Below the pieces are notes generated by a model, which ran no database searches, had not been told where the DNA came from, and worked only from the letters and a program-made list of their open reading frames with translations. The translations under genes and the position numbers were made by a program. Positions 54,201 to 64,000 of a stretch of DNA of 64,000 bases are shown here, in pieces. Origin of the DNA: Limnanthes douglasii subsp. nivea (taxonomy: Eukaryota; Streptophyta; Magnoliopsida; Brassicales; Limnanthaceae); NCBI GenBank assembly GCA_036936605.1, contig JAUPFV010000005.1, forward strand, positions 191,268,958 to 191,332,957, written 5' to 3'. Each line of letters opens with the position of its first letter. The stretch's first letter is position 1.

Positions 54201-54504
54201 AGACTTTTATCGAGAAAAAAAATATAATTTTTTGAATGATTGGGCGTACATTGCTTTGAACTACTAGTCTGTGACAGGTAATGTCGGCATGCAACCTAGT
54301 TAAATCTTCGGTGCACCACGTAAACATGTGTAATCTTGTTAATAAGAACCCAAGTAACCTCTCTCTCACGTTCGAATATAACTTTGTATCAATCTTTAAA
54401 TTCTTCTCATTCAAAAAATAGTCCTCAAAAGATTCATCAAGGACTAGAAATCCAGGGGTCTCCTTCGGATCGTCAAGAGGACCAGACCCCGAGAAGGACC
54501 CCAC
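54199..54504 (-). pseudogene. T4 PR-RT linker
   Basis: 101-codon open stretch: 'GPLDDPKETPGFLVLDESFE' then 'NVRERLLGFLLTRLHMFTWC', homologous to 15,976-16,284 of T2. Confidence 0.75.
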
Positions 54505-54539
54505 TAACTATTATGTTTTCTTCGACTCGTTGCTTTTAT

Positions 54540-54960
54540 TCTGTTTTGTAACATTCTCTTGTCATTTTCTGGATGCTCCTGATCGTCCCTACATAATTTC
54601 ACACAATATATTTTAAACATTGATAAACAATTGAAGCTACTGTATGCATTATAGACAACCAAGATCTTCCAAATATCGCATTGTATGTTGTTGGCACATC
54701 TACTATAATGAACAACATTGTTACCTCTTTTATAAATAGTTCGCGACCCAACTCAACTGTTATTACATATTTCCTTTGACCACTTCGACAGTCACCCCAA
54801 CAAATTTACAATCGTCCAATCTGATCGAATATTTGTCGATGGTTTTTTAATTTTTTCACACGTCGTCATGAACATTATATTGGCAGAACCACCGGTATCT
54901 ATCAAAATTCTTTGTATTTTGCCCTCGAAATTCCTGCCACGATCACCACAACATCCTCAT
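54540..54960 (-). pseudogene. T4 aspartic protease
   Basis: Reverse translation gives 'RILIDTGGSANIMFM' near 54,890-54,920 with intact Asp-Thr-Gly, then 'YNAIFGRSWLS'-like sequence near 54,650-54,690. Frame breaks separate the parts. Confidence 0.7.
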
Positions 54961-54989
54961 ACTGCCACTTCTTTCATATCATCATCTTC

Positions 54990-56300
54990 AAAACAAAGCA
55001 ACATAGATGGACTTATATATATATGATGAAGGACATGCTTCTAACTGAGTTGATAGGGTCACGATATGTCTTTTTCGTGAATAATTTGACGTTACTGCAA
55101 CTATATTACCTCAAAAATACGTTAGTGATTCAAATAAAACATATAATTCACTAGCCTTTCCATTTACAACTGGCTCATCTACCAACATAATCCTATTCTT
55201 TCTCGGTTTCGGATCCAAATACTAAGAAGAAATGTCAAAAGCATTCATACGTTCCGAAATCCTCAAAATATTCTTTTGCTTGGGAGCTGTAAGAGAATTT
55301 TTCATAATGAAAGTTGTTAATTTCCCGTTTTCAATCACCACTTGTATTTCTTATTTCAGTTCCACATAATCCTTTGTATCATGGCCAACATCCTCATGGT
55401 ATGTAATACCTGCTAATTTTGATTTCCCTAGGCGTCTGTTTTACGACAGGATTGTGAAATTGTATATGATTAGCCCTATCAGAGATTGTTGCTACACACT
55501 CGGCCAATTAATAAAAAATGAGATGGTCGGACCCACTTGTTTAACAGTGGTCTGGCACTTTATTGTGTGTTTGCCACTTGTGAGTTCACCCTTGGTCTGA
55601 GAAGTAACTGGGTCAGAACTCTTGGTAAAAATATATTTTTCGGATGATAAGTTGAATAGTTTGTGTCGGAAGTGGATTACATGTCACCATCAGAGATTCT
55701 TAGGACTGATTTTGTTCAATTTGCACCATAGACGACATTTATGATGCCTATGTCTATTCTACCAAAATTATATTCTCAACCTGAGCTAACAATGCCAAAA
55801 TAGTAATGGCTTGATTTTCTGTAACATTATCTTTCAAAATACCCGAGAGGAGTCCCATTCGAAAGGATGCTTAAGTTACCTGATCTTCGTAACCATCCAT
55901 ATCGGTTTTAGTTTTGATGAAACGATTCGTGTAATTCTTCAAACACTCCTTAACTTTCTATCTACAATAAATGATAATATCACCATTCTCTAAAAACATT
56001 TTTCTCCCCCCAAAGTGTTGGCGAAACATGCTTCAAAACATGTTAAAATTCTGAATACAACCTTGAGGGAGACGGTTATACCACTTTGAAGTAATGCTCT
56101 CAAATGTTTGGGAAAAAATCATCCGCGTAAATTTATCATCATCATCATCATAATTAACCATAAAATTATTGAACTGCTTAATATGTCTATCTAGAGTTTA
56201 TGTCCCATCGAAATTTTCTAACTTCGAGATGTCGAAGCGCTTTGTCATATCTCCTGATATGATTTTTGGGAAAGAGGAGACGACCTCTAATTATGTCATG
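54990..56300 (-). pseudogene. T4 gag
   Basis: Near 55,330-55,430 the reverse strand reads 'YHEDVGHDTKDYVELK' and 'IQVVIENGKL', the zinc-knuckle-like end of gag with the first and last Cys lost. The capsid-like region (about 55,850-56,230) matches T1/T2 gag at the DNA level, including 'DGT.....H...F.NFM' near 56,150-56,210, in broken frames. Confidence 0.65.
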
Positions 56301-56872
56301 TCTTATATATACTGCCCCCAGGACCTTCATTCATAGTACTGTATAAATCATATTTGGATGGTTATGTGAACTGGTTACTCACACGAAATTCAAAATTATA
56401 ACTTCTCTGTACATGTGGATTAAGAAAAAACAACGCATGTCTTTGTTTCCATGTTTGTAAAAGCTTAAAAATAGCAAAAACAAAATATATAATAAATTAG
56501 ATAAAAATATTCAAAAGCATATTAAGGGTTATATATACATGATATGACGTAATTGTAACCAATTATATTTTTATCAACTTGATGAAGCTTTTGTAGGACA
56601 TTTTTTTACCGACTCCCGATCTTCGAGCTCTTGTATTTGAATATTTATTTTTGATAAAGATGATGCATCCGTTAATTTAAACTCTTCAGACTCTGTGGCT
56701 AATGATAATTATTTGAGATTAAATATGAATAACATATTCCTTTAATGGATAACAATTTGATAATTTCCTTAAAATGCTGGAATATAATTGATATCAACCA
56801 TTAAATAACAATGCTTATTAAAAAAAAGGTCATCCATACAATAATATACTAAATATGTCATTAAAAATGATT
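56301..56872. other. Interval between T4 gag and the solo LTR
   Basis: AT-rich. The T4 leader and 5' LTR would be expected here, but neither a primer site nor an LTR edge is recognisable. Confidence 0.4.
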
Positions 56873-56877
56873 AGTTG

Positions 56878-57253
56878 TGGTGTGAATTATTTTTGACTGA
56901 AGGTAATTTTGTCAGATGTTTTGCGGTGTTTCAAGGGTATTAAATGTTTAAGTGTTTTGTAGTGAGATATTTAAGGTGTCTGATTGTATTAAATATTCAT
57001 TACCCTTATTAATGAAAGTGGTTGGGTATTTAACCCTTAATTATGGGTCATATGGGCTTTCGGGTCAAACTTATGAAACCGGGTCGAGTTCAAAAACCCA
57101 TTAGTTTATTAAGCAGATTGACAATTAGCTTAGTCAAAATGTGATTAGTTGTTTAATTCTTTTGTCCAGTTCGGATGGTTCAATGGGTGATTATTATCCG
57201 GATTGCCCCTGACCGGTTTCTACAGTGAGTGACGAATATTTCTGGACTCATCA
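56878..57253 (-). mobile_element. Solo LTR of the T2 family (376 bp)
   Basis: Same length and layout as the T2 3' LTR (TGGTGTGAATTATT ... GGACTCATCA) and flanked by a perfect AGTTG duplication at 56,873-56,877 and 57,254-57,258. No internal sequence is present, so the element was reduced by LTR-LTR recombination. The strand is given by analogy with T2. Confidence 0.92.
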
Positions 57254-57339
57254 AGTTGCATTGATGAAACCTGAAGGGACGATCAATATGCATTTAGATA
57301 AATTGTGAAGGAAACAAAAGTTTAAGAAATTGTAAAGTT

Positions 57340-58330
57340 TTTCAATTGAATAAAATTCTCATTGTCTCCATGAACTTTCCAGACATGATGATCTCTTGCA
57401 TTATTGAATGCATAGTCACCCCTTACTATAATATTGACATTAATGGTGATCATAATGATAATTTCCAAGGTAGAAAAATGCTTAGAGATTGTGACTTATT
57501 CTCTTTTTTTCTCTATCCTCATAATGTAAGTCTTATCCACTATATTTAAAGAAAAAACAGTGACACGAAATTCAGATTCCACTAGAAATATCATAAACTC
57601 AAAATAATAAATCTCTGTTTTGTTGATGACGTAATAATTTTATGTCATGACGACCTAAACTCGATCCATCTTATCAAATAAGGTCTACATGATTTATTCT
57701 CACTCTCGAGCTTCCAAGTCATTCATATCAAAAGTCACATGTTACTCTTATTAGTAAATCTCACAATAAAAAATGATATTATTAATAATTTAGGGTATAT
57801 GGTCGACTTCGTTCTTGTAAAATATATGGGATTTCCCCTCTTTATGAGCCGATTTTCATATACCGTTTGTCGTCATCATCAACTATATTTTATTTGCAGG
57901 TCAGGTATATTGATCATCAATATTTATTCTCCCTTTGAGGATTCTCAAAGTGGTTCGGTCAAATGTAACATTGCCCATGATGGAGGACGATCTTAGGATT
58001 CTAGGCTTAAAAACCCAGAATCTGATAGTTTTTCTTGAACACGTGTGGTCCTTAATAAGTAAAACAACAACTCAATCTGGTCCGATTGGATTAAAAAAAT
58101 TATGGGCTTTAGATCTATGCTCATATACTTCTTGGACTTAGAGGAAATTTTTACGTCATAGGCCTCTAGCTAACAATATATACATGATAACTCATTTTGG
58201 TGCGATCCTTTGCTCATCTCTACCTCTATAGAAACCCATTATTGGCAAAATATAATCCACGACTCAAAGCTTGACAAGAATCTCAAGATTCTAGACATCA
58301 TTCATGATGGTCTCTAATTTGGTCATCTCA
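57340..58330 (+). pseudogene. Old LINE (L1-type) reverse transcriptase remnant
   Basis: Plus strand, several frames. 57,346-57,510: 'ISCIIECIVTPYYNIDINGD' and 'FQGRKMLRDCDLFSFFLYP', matching the L1 'FFxGxxGLRQGDPLSPYLF' block. 57,610-57,680: 'LCFVDDVIILCHDDLNSIHL', the catalytic FADD/YADD motif. 57,780-57,850: 'MVDFVLVKYMGFPLFMSRFS', the 'LPVRYLGVPL' block. 57,965-58,140: 'MEDDLRILGLKTQNLIVFLE', the 'EGGLGLRSLK.WN.AL..K' block. It is much more decayed than, and opposite in strand to, the LINE at the right edge. Confidence 0.78.
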
Positions 58331-60074
58331 TATTAGAGGTGCGAGCGCTAGGAACCACAACAACTTCCATGAGATCAACAACCTCATTCTTTCCCCCATC
58401 CACCCATCATCAACTACAACGACGTGTATCAATAGATAGCCAAAAGAGGAAACTCAAAATTCACAATCAAGAACACTTACAACATCATTCATACGTCCAC
58501 CCCCTGTGTCGGGTGTGTTGAGTTAGTATTACATAAGTATAATATTTCTCACCACTCTTTTATTTTGTGGCTTGATATCGAGGACAAGTTGTATACCTGA
58601 GACAAACTTATGAGCCATGAGTTGAATCTCCCTCATATTGTGTCTTATACAACTCTGACTTTGAAATTATCAATCATATCCTCTATGGTGGTAGCTTTAC
58701 TCAGAGCATCTATGGTTATACGAGCTCCAAGCTCGGGTTCACTTTAAATGCAAATAATTTTATTTTTTTGACAAGTGAGGCGTGAAACTAATCTTCATCT
58801 CGAAACTGACATCTTTGGCATTCTTACTTTAACACAATAATTCATAACGTATGGCGGAAGAGGAATGCTATAATGTTTTGCTCAATTCTTGTTCTTGCCT
58901 ATACGGTATCACACTGTATGCTTTTTGACATTCGATTCAATTTCTTTAATACCAATGTAAACTGGATAGTGTAATCTCTAATTAAATTCTAATTTATTTG
59001 TGTTTGATTATGATGTATACAACCACCTTTTCTCTTATGTTTCACTACGGTGGTAGTTCGATGAATTTGCCGTCCAACTTAAATATTACAAACATCTTAA
59101 CTCACGTGAATTTCACTTTGCCATATTGTTACGACCTGATTTTGCTTTTGTTTAAGTTTTAAAATTTTGGATCAGTCACTTACCATAAGTGATATTACTC
59201 TGCGTCCATTTCATTCCATATATAAAATTTTGTTTGATTTGTATTTTAAGCTAGCTCATGGATTTAGATTTTGCAGGTGGAATCTATGCAAGTTACTGTA
59301 ATAAGAAAAAGTCCGTCCATCCAATTACCCACACAAAAAATTAACCCCTGCATAATCTAAAGCCAAACAAGATCTTTTATTTATTTGTGATATTAATAGT
59401 GATTTAATTGATCGGAGCATTAGTTATTAATTTTTGTAGTTGTTGGCAGTAAAGAAGTGTATGAATTTAGTGGATGTCCACAGCATTAAAAAATGATAAT
59501 GATTGCAATATAATCTAAAACCATGAAATTAAGAAGATGAAGGTAACATGAAGGGTATTATTGTTACTTAATCTGTGCAAATAAATAAGTAATGATAAAG
59601 GGAGGAGCAGGGTTAAAGATATTATCTGCAGATTCTCTGTAAGGTAGATAAGCTATTCATATTTTGTTGTATCATAAAAGGAACTGTGTATGACTGCAAA
59701 TGCTATTAATTCATGAGAGGAAAGAAGCTATGGTTTTATGTTTATTTTACACTGTTTTCTGTCTTTCTTTTTCGTGTTTATTTTAGTATGTTCCAGGGCT
59801 CGAAAATAGAGAAAGAAACTTTGACATATATAGAGGTTTCAGGTTGGTGTTTGACATCAAAAGATGCAAAACTGGAATGGCAGAGTTTTCATTTGATCTT
59901 GAACGATAAAGTTAAAAGAAAAACACATATAATGCTGTATTTATTTAGTCACATTTCATAAGATTTAATATACGATTCGATTTTGATCCGATCCATAGTA
60001 TTTAAGCATTTTAAGATTGTATAGTTCTATAATATTAGTTTTTTATTTTTATTTTAGGAATTAAACGTAATCAA
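58331..60074. other. AT-rich interval, no gene recognised
   Basis: The open frame at 59,713-59,961 has a hydrophobic start but no recognisable family. Traces of the old LINE may continue to about 58,560. Otherwise nothing is supported. Confidence 0.45.
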
Positions 60075-63000
60075 TTTTTTTTTTTTATAAAGGGCTTTTT
60101 ATTGAAACTTAAAAGAAGTTGAGACCATTACTGCAATATTACATGAAAATTAAAAAAACAAGAAAAAATATCGTCTTCAACCTTCCTTCCAAACAGTGAG
60201 CCCCAAATTGCAAACCCTAATTTCATATTCTCAGATAACCCAATTCCAAACTTTCTAAAAGAATAATTGCCTTCAATCCAGGAGGGGCATCTTCACCATT
60301 GAAATCAATGCTCCTTCTAACCCTTAAAACTTCCTTAGCCAACCAGTCTGCTCCATGATTCTCTTCTCTATACACATGCTTCACTACCATTTCAGAACAA
60401 ATTAGTTTCCTACAACACTTAATCAGTGGCTCAAGAAACCAAATCGAACACCCATAAAGAAGCAAGTTTACAACCAACGTTGAATCAATCTCGACATCCA
60501 CTTTTTTCAAACCCAGCAACTTACAGAGCCTCAGTCCGTCGAACAACGCGCGGCATTCAGCAATAAGAGGCGTTGCCTTGCCATACAGTCTGCCAATACC
60601 CAGAATCATGCTTCCACTGCTATTTCTGATCAATGCACCTCCACCAGCCTCATGATTACAGGTACAAGCTCCGTCAACGTTAATTTTATATCTACCATGC
60701 TTTGGGCTTTTCCATTTTAAGAATATAGGTTTGTTCATTGCACTAATCTGATTCACACACCCCAAATTCATACCTTCCTTAATGAAACCAGCCCAATGCT
60801 TCTTAGTTAAAATCTTTGCTTGATCCAGACCATTGATAATGTAGATAATATGCTGGATAATTGTAGTAGAATTTGTTGATAAATTGCTTATCTTTTTCTT
60901 ATTTCTAGCTGACCAAACACACCATACCAGTATAGCAGGTACAATAGAGTAGATATCACAGCCCCCTTTCATAGACCAATACCACGGCATAGTAATGTGA
61001 GAAAGGGTCATGAAAGGCTGAATAGGAACCTTGAACAAAGTACTAAAATACAACCAGACTGTCCAGACTTGAGAACATTGAACAAAAGCATGTTGCGAAG
61101 TTTCAATATTACCACAGTGCACACATTTAGAAGCCATCTGAAATCCTTTAGCTTGCATAACAGAATCAGTAGATACCCAGTTATGCAAAGCCCTCCAAAG
61201 TAAGAACGAACATTTTTTAGGAACAACAGCATTCCAGGTCTTAGCATAGAGTTTAGATTTATTGCCTTTGCATCGTATAGCATTCCAGGTCTCTTTAAAA
61301 CTAAACAAGCCATCCCTGGATACAGACCAGCATAATACATCCCTCTTATCAGTTAAAGTAATCTCTCTAATGTTACTAATCTCAGAATTAGTAACAGTTG
61401 AACTTAGCCTTTGCCAATCCCATGAACCATTTATCCAGAAATCCTTGACCGCAACATCATCACATCCCCAAAGAAACCTTCTGTCACTATCATTGCACAC
61501 CTTGATAAAACACTTGTTAGAACACCATCTATCATACCAAAAGCTGATATTACCACAACTAGGCAGCCAAAAAAGTAAATCCTCAGCCCTGTCTCTAGCC
61601 ATGATTATCCTTGTCCAAGGTTTAGACCTTCTATTAGGAGATACTGCAAGAGATTGATGAATACCATTTGTACAATAAACTGACATCATAAATCTAGCCC
61701 AAAAAGATTGTTGGTTTCTGAACTTGAACCACAATTTTAATGCATAAACATTCTGAGTATCCTTAAGACTTTTAAAGTTGAGACCGCCTTCATCTAAAGG
61801 CTTGCAAAGCCTCCCCCAATTTGCCCAACTGATAGCTTTCTTATCTTCTTTTGTGCACCACAGGAATTTGCTGAAAAGAATCTCCAATCTCTTGGCAACT
61901 CCAACAGGAATGCTAGAATGCTGCAGAGTATAATTGGGAAAAGCAATCAAGATCACCTGAATTAACAACATACGACCAGCAAAAGAAAGGTGTAATCCAT
62001 CCCACTCCATTATCCTGGTTCTGACCTTTTGTATCAAATCTTCATAATGTACAATTCTAGTACTTATTGTAATTGTAGCACCCAAATATCTGAAAGGCAA
62101 GTTAGCATGCCTAATGTTCCAGATATTCTCAATTCTCAAAATCTGCTGTAAAGACATTTTCTTTGAAATAATAATTCTAGATTTGGCATGATTAATCTCT
62201 TGTCCAGACACAGCTTGATAGTACTCCATAGTATTCTTAATAGGATTCATTGATTCAGTATCTCCATTTGAGAAAACCATGAAATCATCAGCATATGCTA
62301 GGCAGGCAACATTCTGAGTACTTCTAGTTTTGTAACGAAAGCCAATATTATCATCAGACTTCTTCTTTATCATTCTAATCAAGTACTCCTCTGCCATAAT
62401 AAAAAGACTCGGGGAAAGGGGATCCCCTTGTCTTAGGCCATGAGTACTAGCAAAGAAACCAGTCAATTCACCATTAACCAAAACAGAGGACCAAACCTGA
62501 GTAATACAAGCTTTAAAAAGATCAGAAACCCTTTCATTAAACCCAAAAAGCTTAAGAACCTTGAAGAGAAACTCATGACTCAACTTGTCGAAGGCCTTTG
62601 TCATACCAGTTTTAATAATCACATTCCCACTCTTTCTATTGTTATTAATATCAAAACAAAGCTCCTGAGCCATAAGAACAGAATCATGAATACACCTTTC
62701 CTTCACAAAACCACCCTGTTCTTCAGAAATCAGATTAGGCAACACCTTGGAAAGTCTATTATTGAGAAGCTTACTCACAATTCTAGAAAAAACCGTAGTT
62801 AAACTAATTAGACGAAAATCCACCCACCTACAAGGATTATCAACTTTTGGAATCAAGCAAATTGTTGTTGACTTAACCCCTTTAGGCAGAACAAAACCAC
62901 AAAAGAAATCTCTCACAGCTCTACACAGATCATCACCCACAATATCCCAACACAACTTGTAAAACCCTGCATTATATCCATCAGGACCAGCAGCATAATC

Positions 63001-64000
63001 AATCTTTAAGGACTTAACCACTCCATAAATCTCCCCAACATCAGGAATAGAAGCAATATCATTATTACCCTCCTCAGTAATCAATGTAGGAACAACATCA
63101 AGCAGATCAATATCATAACCAGTATTAATATCAGGAGCAAGTAAAGACCTGAAATAGTCCACAACAGAATTACCTATGTCCTCCTTAGTAGTCAACCAAC
63201 AACCATCCACTTTAATTCTATCCACCTTATTCTTCATGATTCTTTTCTTAACAAAACTCTGAAAAGCAGCAGTATTCCTATCTGATTCTTTAAGCCAAGA
63301 AACATGAGCCTTCTGTCTCCAAAACATTTCCTCCCTATCCAAAAGCATAGAATGATTCTGCTTAGCATCAATCAAAGCAGCCTTGTTATCCTCACTAAAC
63401 TGAACTTGAAGCTTAACTTCCATGCTATTAATAACCTCCTCAGACATCTTTACTGCATCAAAAATGTTTCCAAAGGTAGTCTTATTCCAACCTCTCAAGG
63501 CTACTTTCAACCTTTGCTGCTTTAACCAGAAATACATAATAGGACTTCTCACACCTTCCAACTCAGCAGACCAGCTCTCCTTAACCATTCTCAAAAAGTC
63601 AGGATGTGTACCCCACATGTTCAGAAATTTAAACGAAGACTTGACTCTATCAAGACTAGAAGACACTTTAACCACCATTGGGAAATGATCTGAACAGTTA
63701 CGAGCCAAATGAAATACATCAGTGCTATTGAAATAATCCAACCATTAAGAGCTATACATAACACGATCCAAACGTTTCCATTTTCGCCCATTGGACCAAG
63801 TGTATGGAGAACCACTGAAGCCAGCATCAATGAGACCACAATCCATAACAAAATTATTAAAATCATCCATAGCTCTTTGATTAACCATAGAACAACCAAG
63901 TTGTTCCTGAACACTAGAAGTGGTGTTAAAATCTCCAAGCAGAATCCATTTCTCAGACAACAAATCCAGTCTTCTTAAAGATTCCCAAAGTATAAGTCTT
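60075..64000 (-). mobile_element. LINE (L1-type non-LTR retrotransposon), 5' part outside window
   Basis: The 3' end is marked by a T12 run at 60,075-60,086 (poly(A) on the element's strand), followed by a 3' untranslated stretch of about 135 bp and ORF2. The element runs off the right edge, so ORF1, the 5' end and target duplications cannot be seen. Long open sequence shows it is far younger than the other elements here. Confidence 0.93.
60223..64000 (-). pseudogene. LINE ORF2: endonuclease - reverse transcriptase - zinc region - RNase H
   Basis: The frame is open from the window edge except for one TAA at 63,745-63,747. Above the stop: endonuclease with 'WILLGDFNTTSS' and 'FSGSPYTWSNGRKWKRLDRV'. 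Below it are 1,172 sense codons, numbered here from 63,741. They contain the endonuclease end 'CSDHFPM' (SDH, residues 17-19); RT about 250-565 with 'AGPDGYNAGFY', 'HGLRQGDPLSPSLF' and 'YADD' (483-486); a Cys/His region 'CVHC...H....C' (873-889); and RNase H 1,018-1,140 with Asp1023, Glu1062, Asp1086 and Asp1132 all present. RT motif A reads 'KTGMTKAFD' (377-385): the catalytic Asp expected before Met is Gly379. The stop and this change suggest a dead copy despite the long frame. Confidence 0.9.

Larger units (their letters stand above)
48845..56300 (-). mobile_element. Ty3/gypsy Tat-lineage retrotransposon T4 (degraded)
   Basis: Same order as T1-T3: gag (54,990-56,300), PR, linker, RT, RNH, archaeal-type RNH and integrase (51,280-52,300) on the minus strand, then a plus-strand antisense gene (49,460-51,160). 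It is more decayed than T2. It is closer to T1/T2 than to T3 (for example 'ILNWGLQFPLDP' in the antisense gene and 'RILIDTGGSANIMF' in the protease). Confidence 0.8.

Noticed and set aside
59713..59961. 82-codon frame with a hydrophobic N-terminus, possible small secreted protein
   Set aside because: No recognisable family, no nearby promoter or splice context that stands out; such frames occur by chance in this AT-rich sequence.
61262..61657. 131-codon plus-strand frame inside the LINE
   Set aside because: Lies opposite the intact ORF2 frame; no domain, and its composition is explained by the complementary strand.

Overview
This window is repeat-dominated nuclear DNA of a flowering plant, most likely a eudicot. 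The evidence is AT-rich sequence, Ty3/gypsy elements of the Tat lineage (gag-PR-RT-RNH followed by a second, archaeal-type RNase H and then integrase), miniature LTR elements primed by an initiator-Met tRNA site, and an L1-type LINE whose ORF2 ends in an RNase H domain. The species cannot be named from the sequence. No convincing host protein-coding gene was found.

Layout. 1-670: tail of a plus-strand Tat element (T7, integrase remnant) running into a 3' LTR. 1,613-3,880: recent tandem duplication of about 1.03 kb, plus a third partial copy. 4,770-20,033: Tat element T1 (minus strand), split by a second Tat element T2 (9,004-18,109) with a perfect 5-bp target duplication, CACAT. 20,034-38,860: AT-rich sequence with an old minus-strand integrase remnant (T5), a tRNA-Leu-like pseudogene, a TRIM with duplication CTATC, a smaller LTR element, a plus-strand RNH/integrase remnant (T6), degenerate short repeats, a MITE and a second diverged TRIM. 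38,862-48,660: Tat element T3. About 48,690-56,300: Tat element T4. 56,878-57,253: solo LTR of the T2 family with duplication AGTTG. 57,340-58,330: old plus-strand LINE RT remnant. 60,075-64,000: young-looking minus-strand LINE running off the right edge.

Main observation. All four larger Tat elements (T1-T4) carry a second gene on the opposite strand to gag-pol, between the integrase end and the 3' LTR and convergent with pol. It encodes a region resembling the plant 'putative gypsy type transposon' domain; in T2 and T3 this is followed by a charged region and a coiled coil. In all four copies a spliceosomal donor site lies at the same codon and phase (Trp, three codons, one base). In T1-T3 an acceptor 75-86 nt downstream restores the frame into homologous protein. 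T1, T2 and T4 also have a TATA-like box 99-102 bp before the start codon. This suggests an independently transcribed and spliced antisense gene, whose intron survives retrotransposition because the genomic RNA carries it in antisense. All copies here are damaged, so the inference rests on comparing them.
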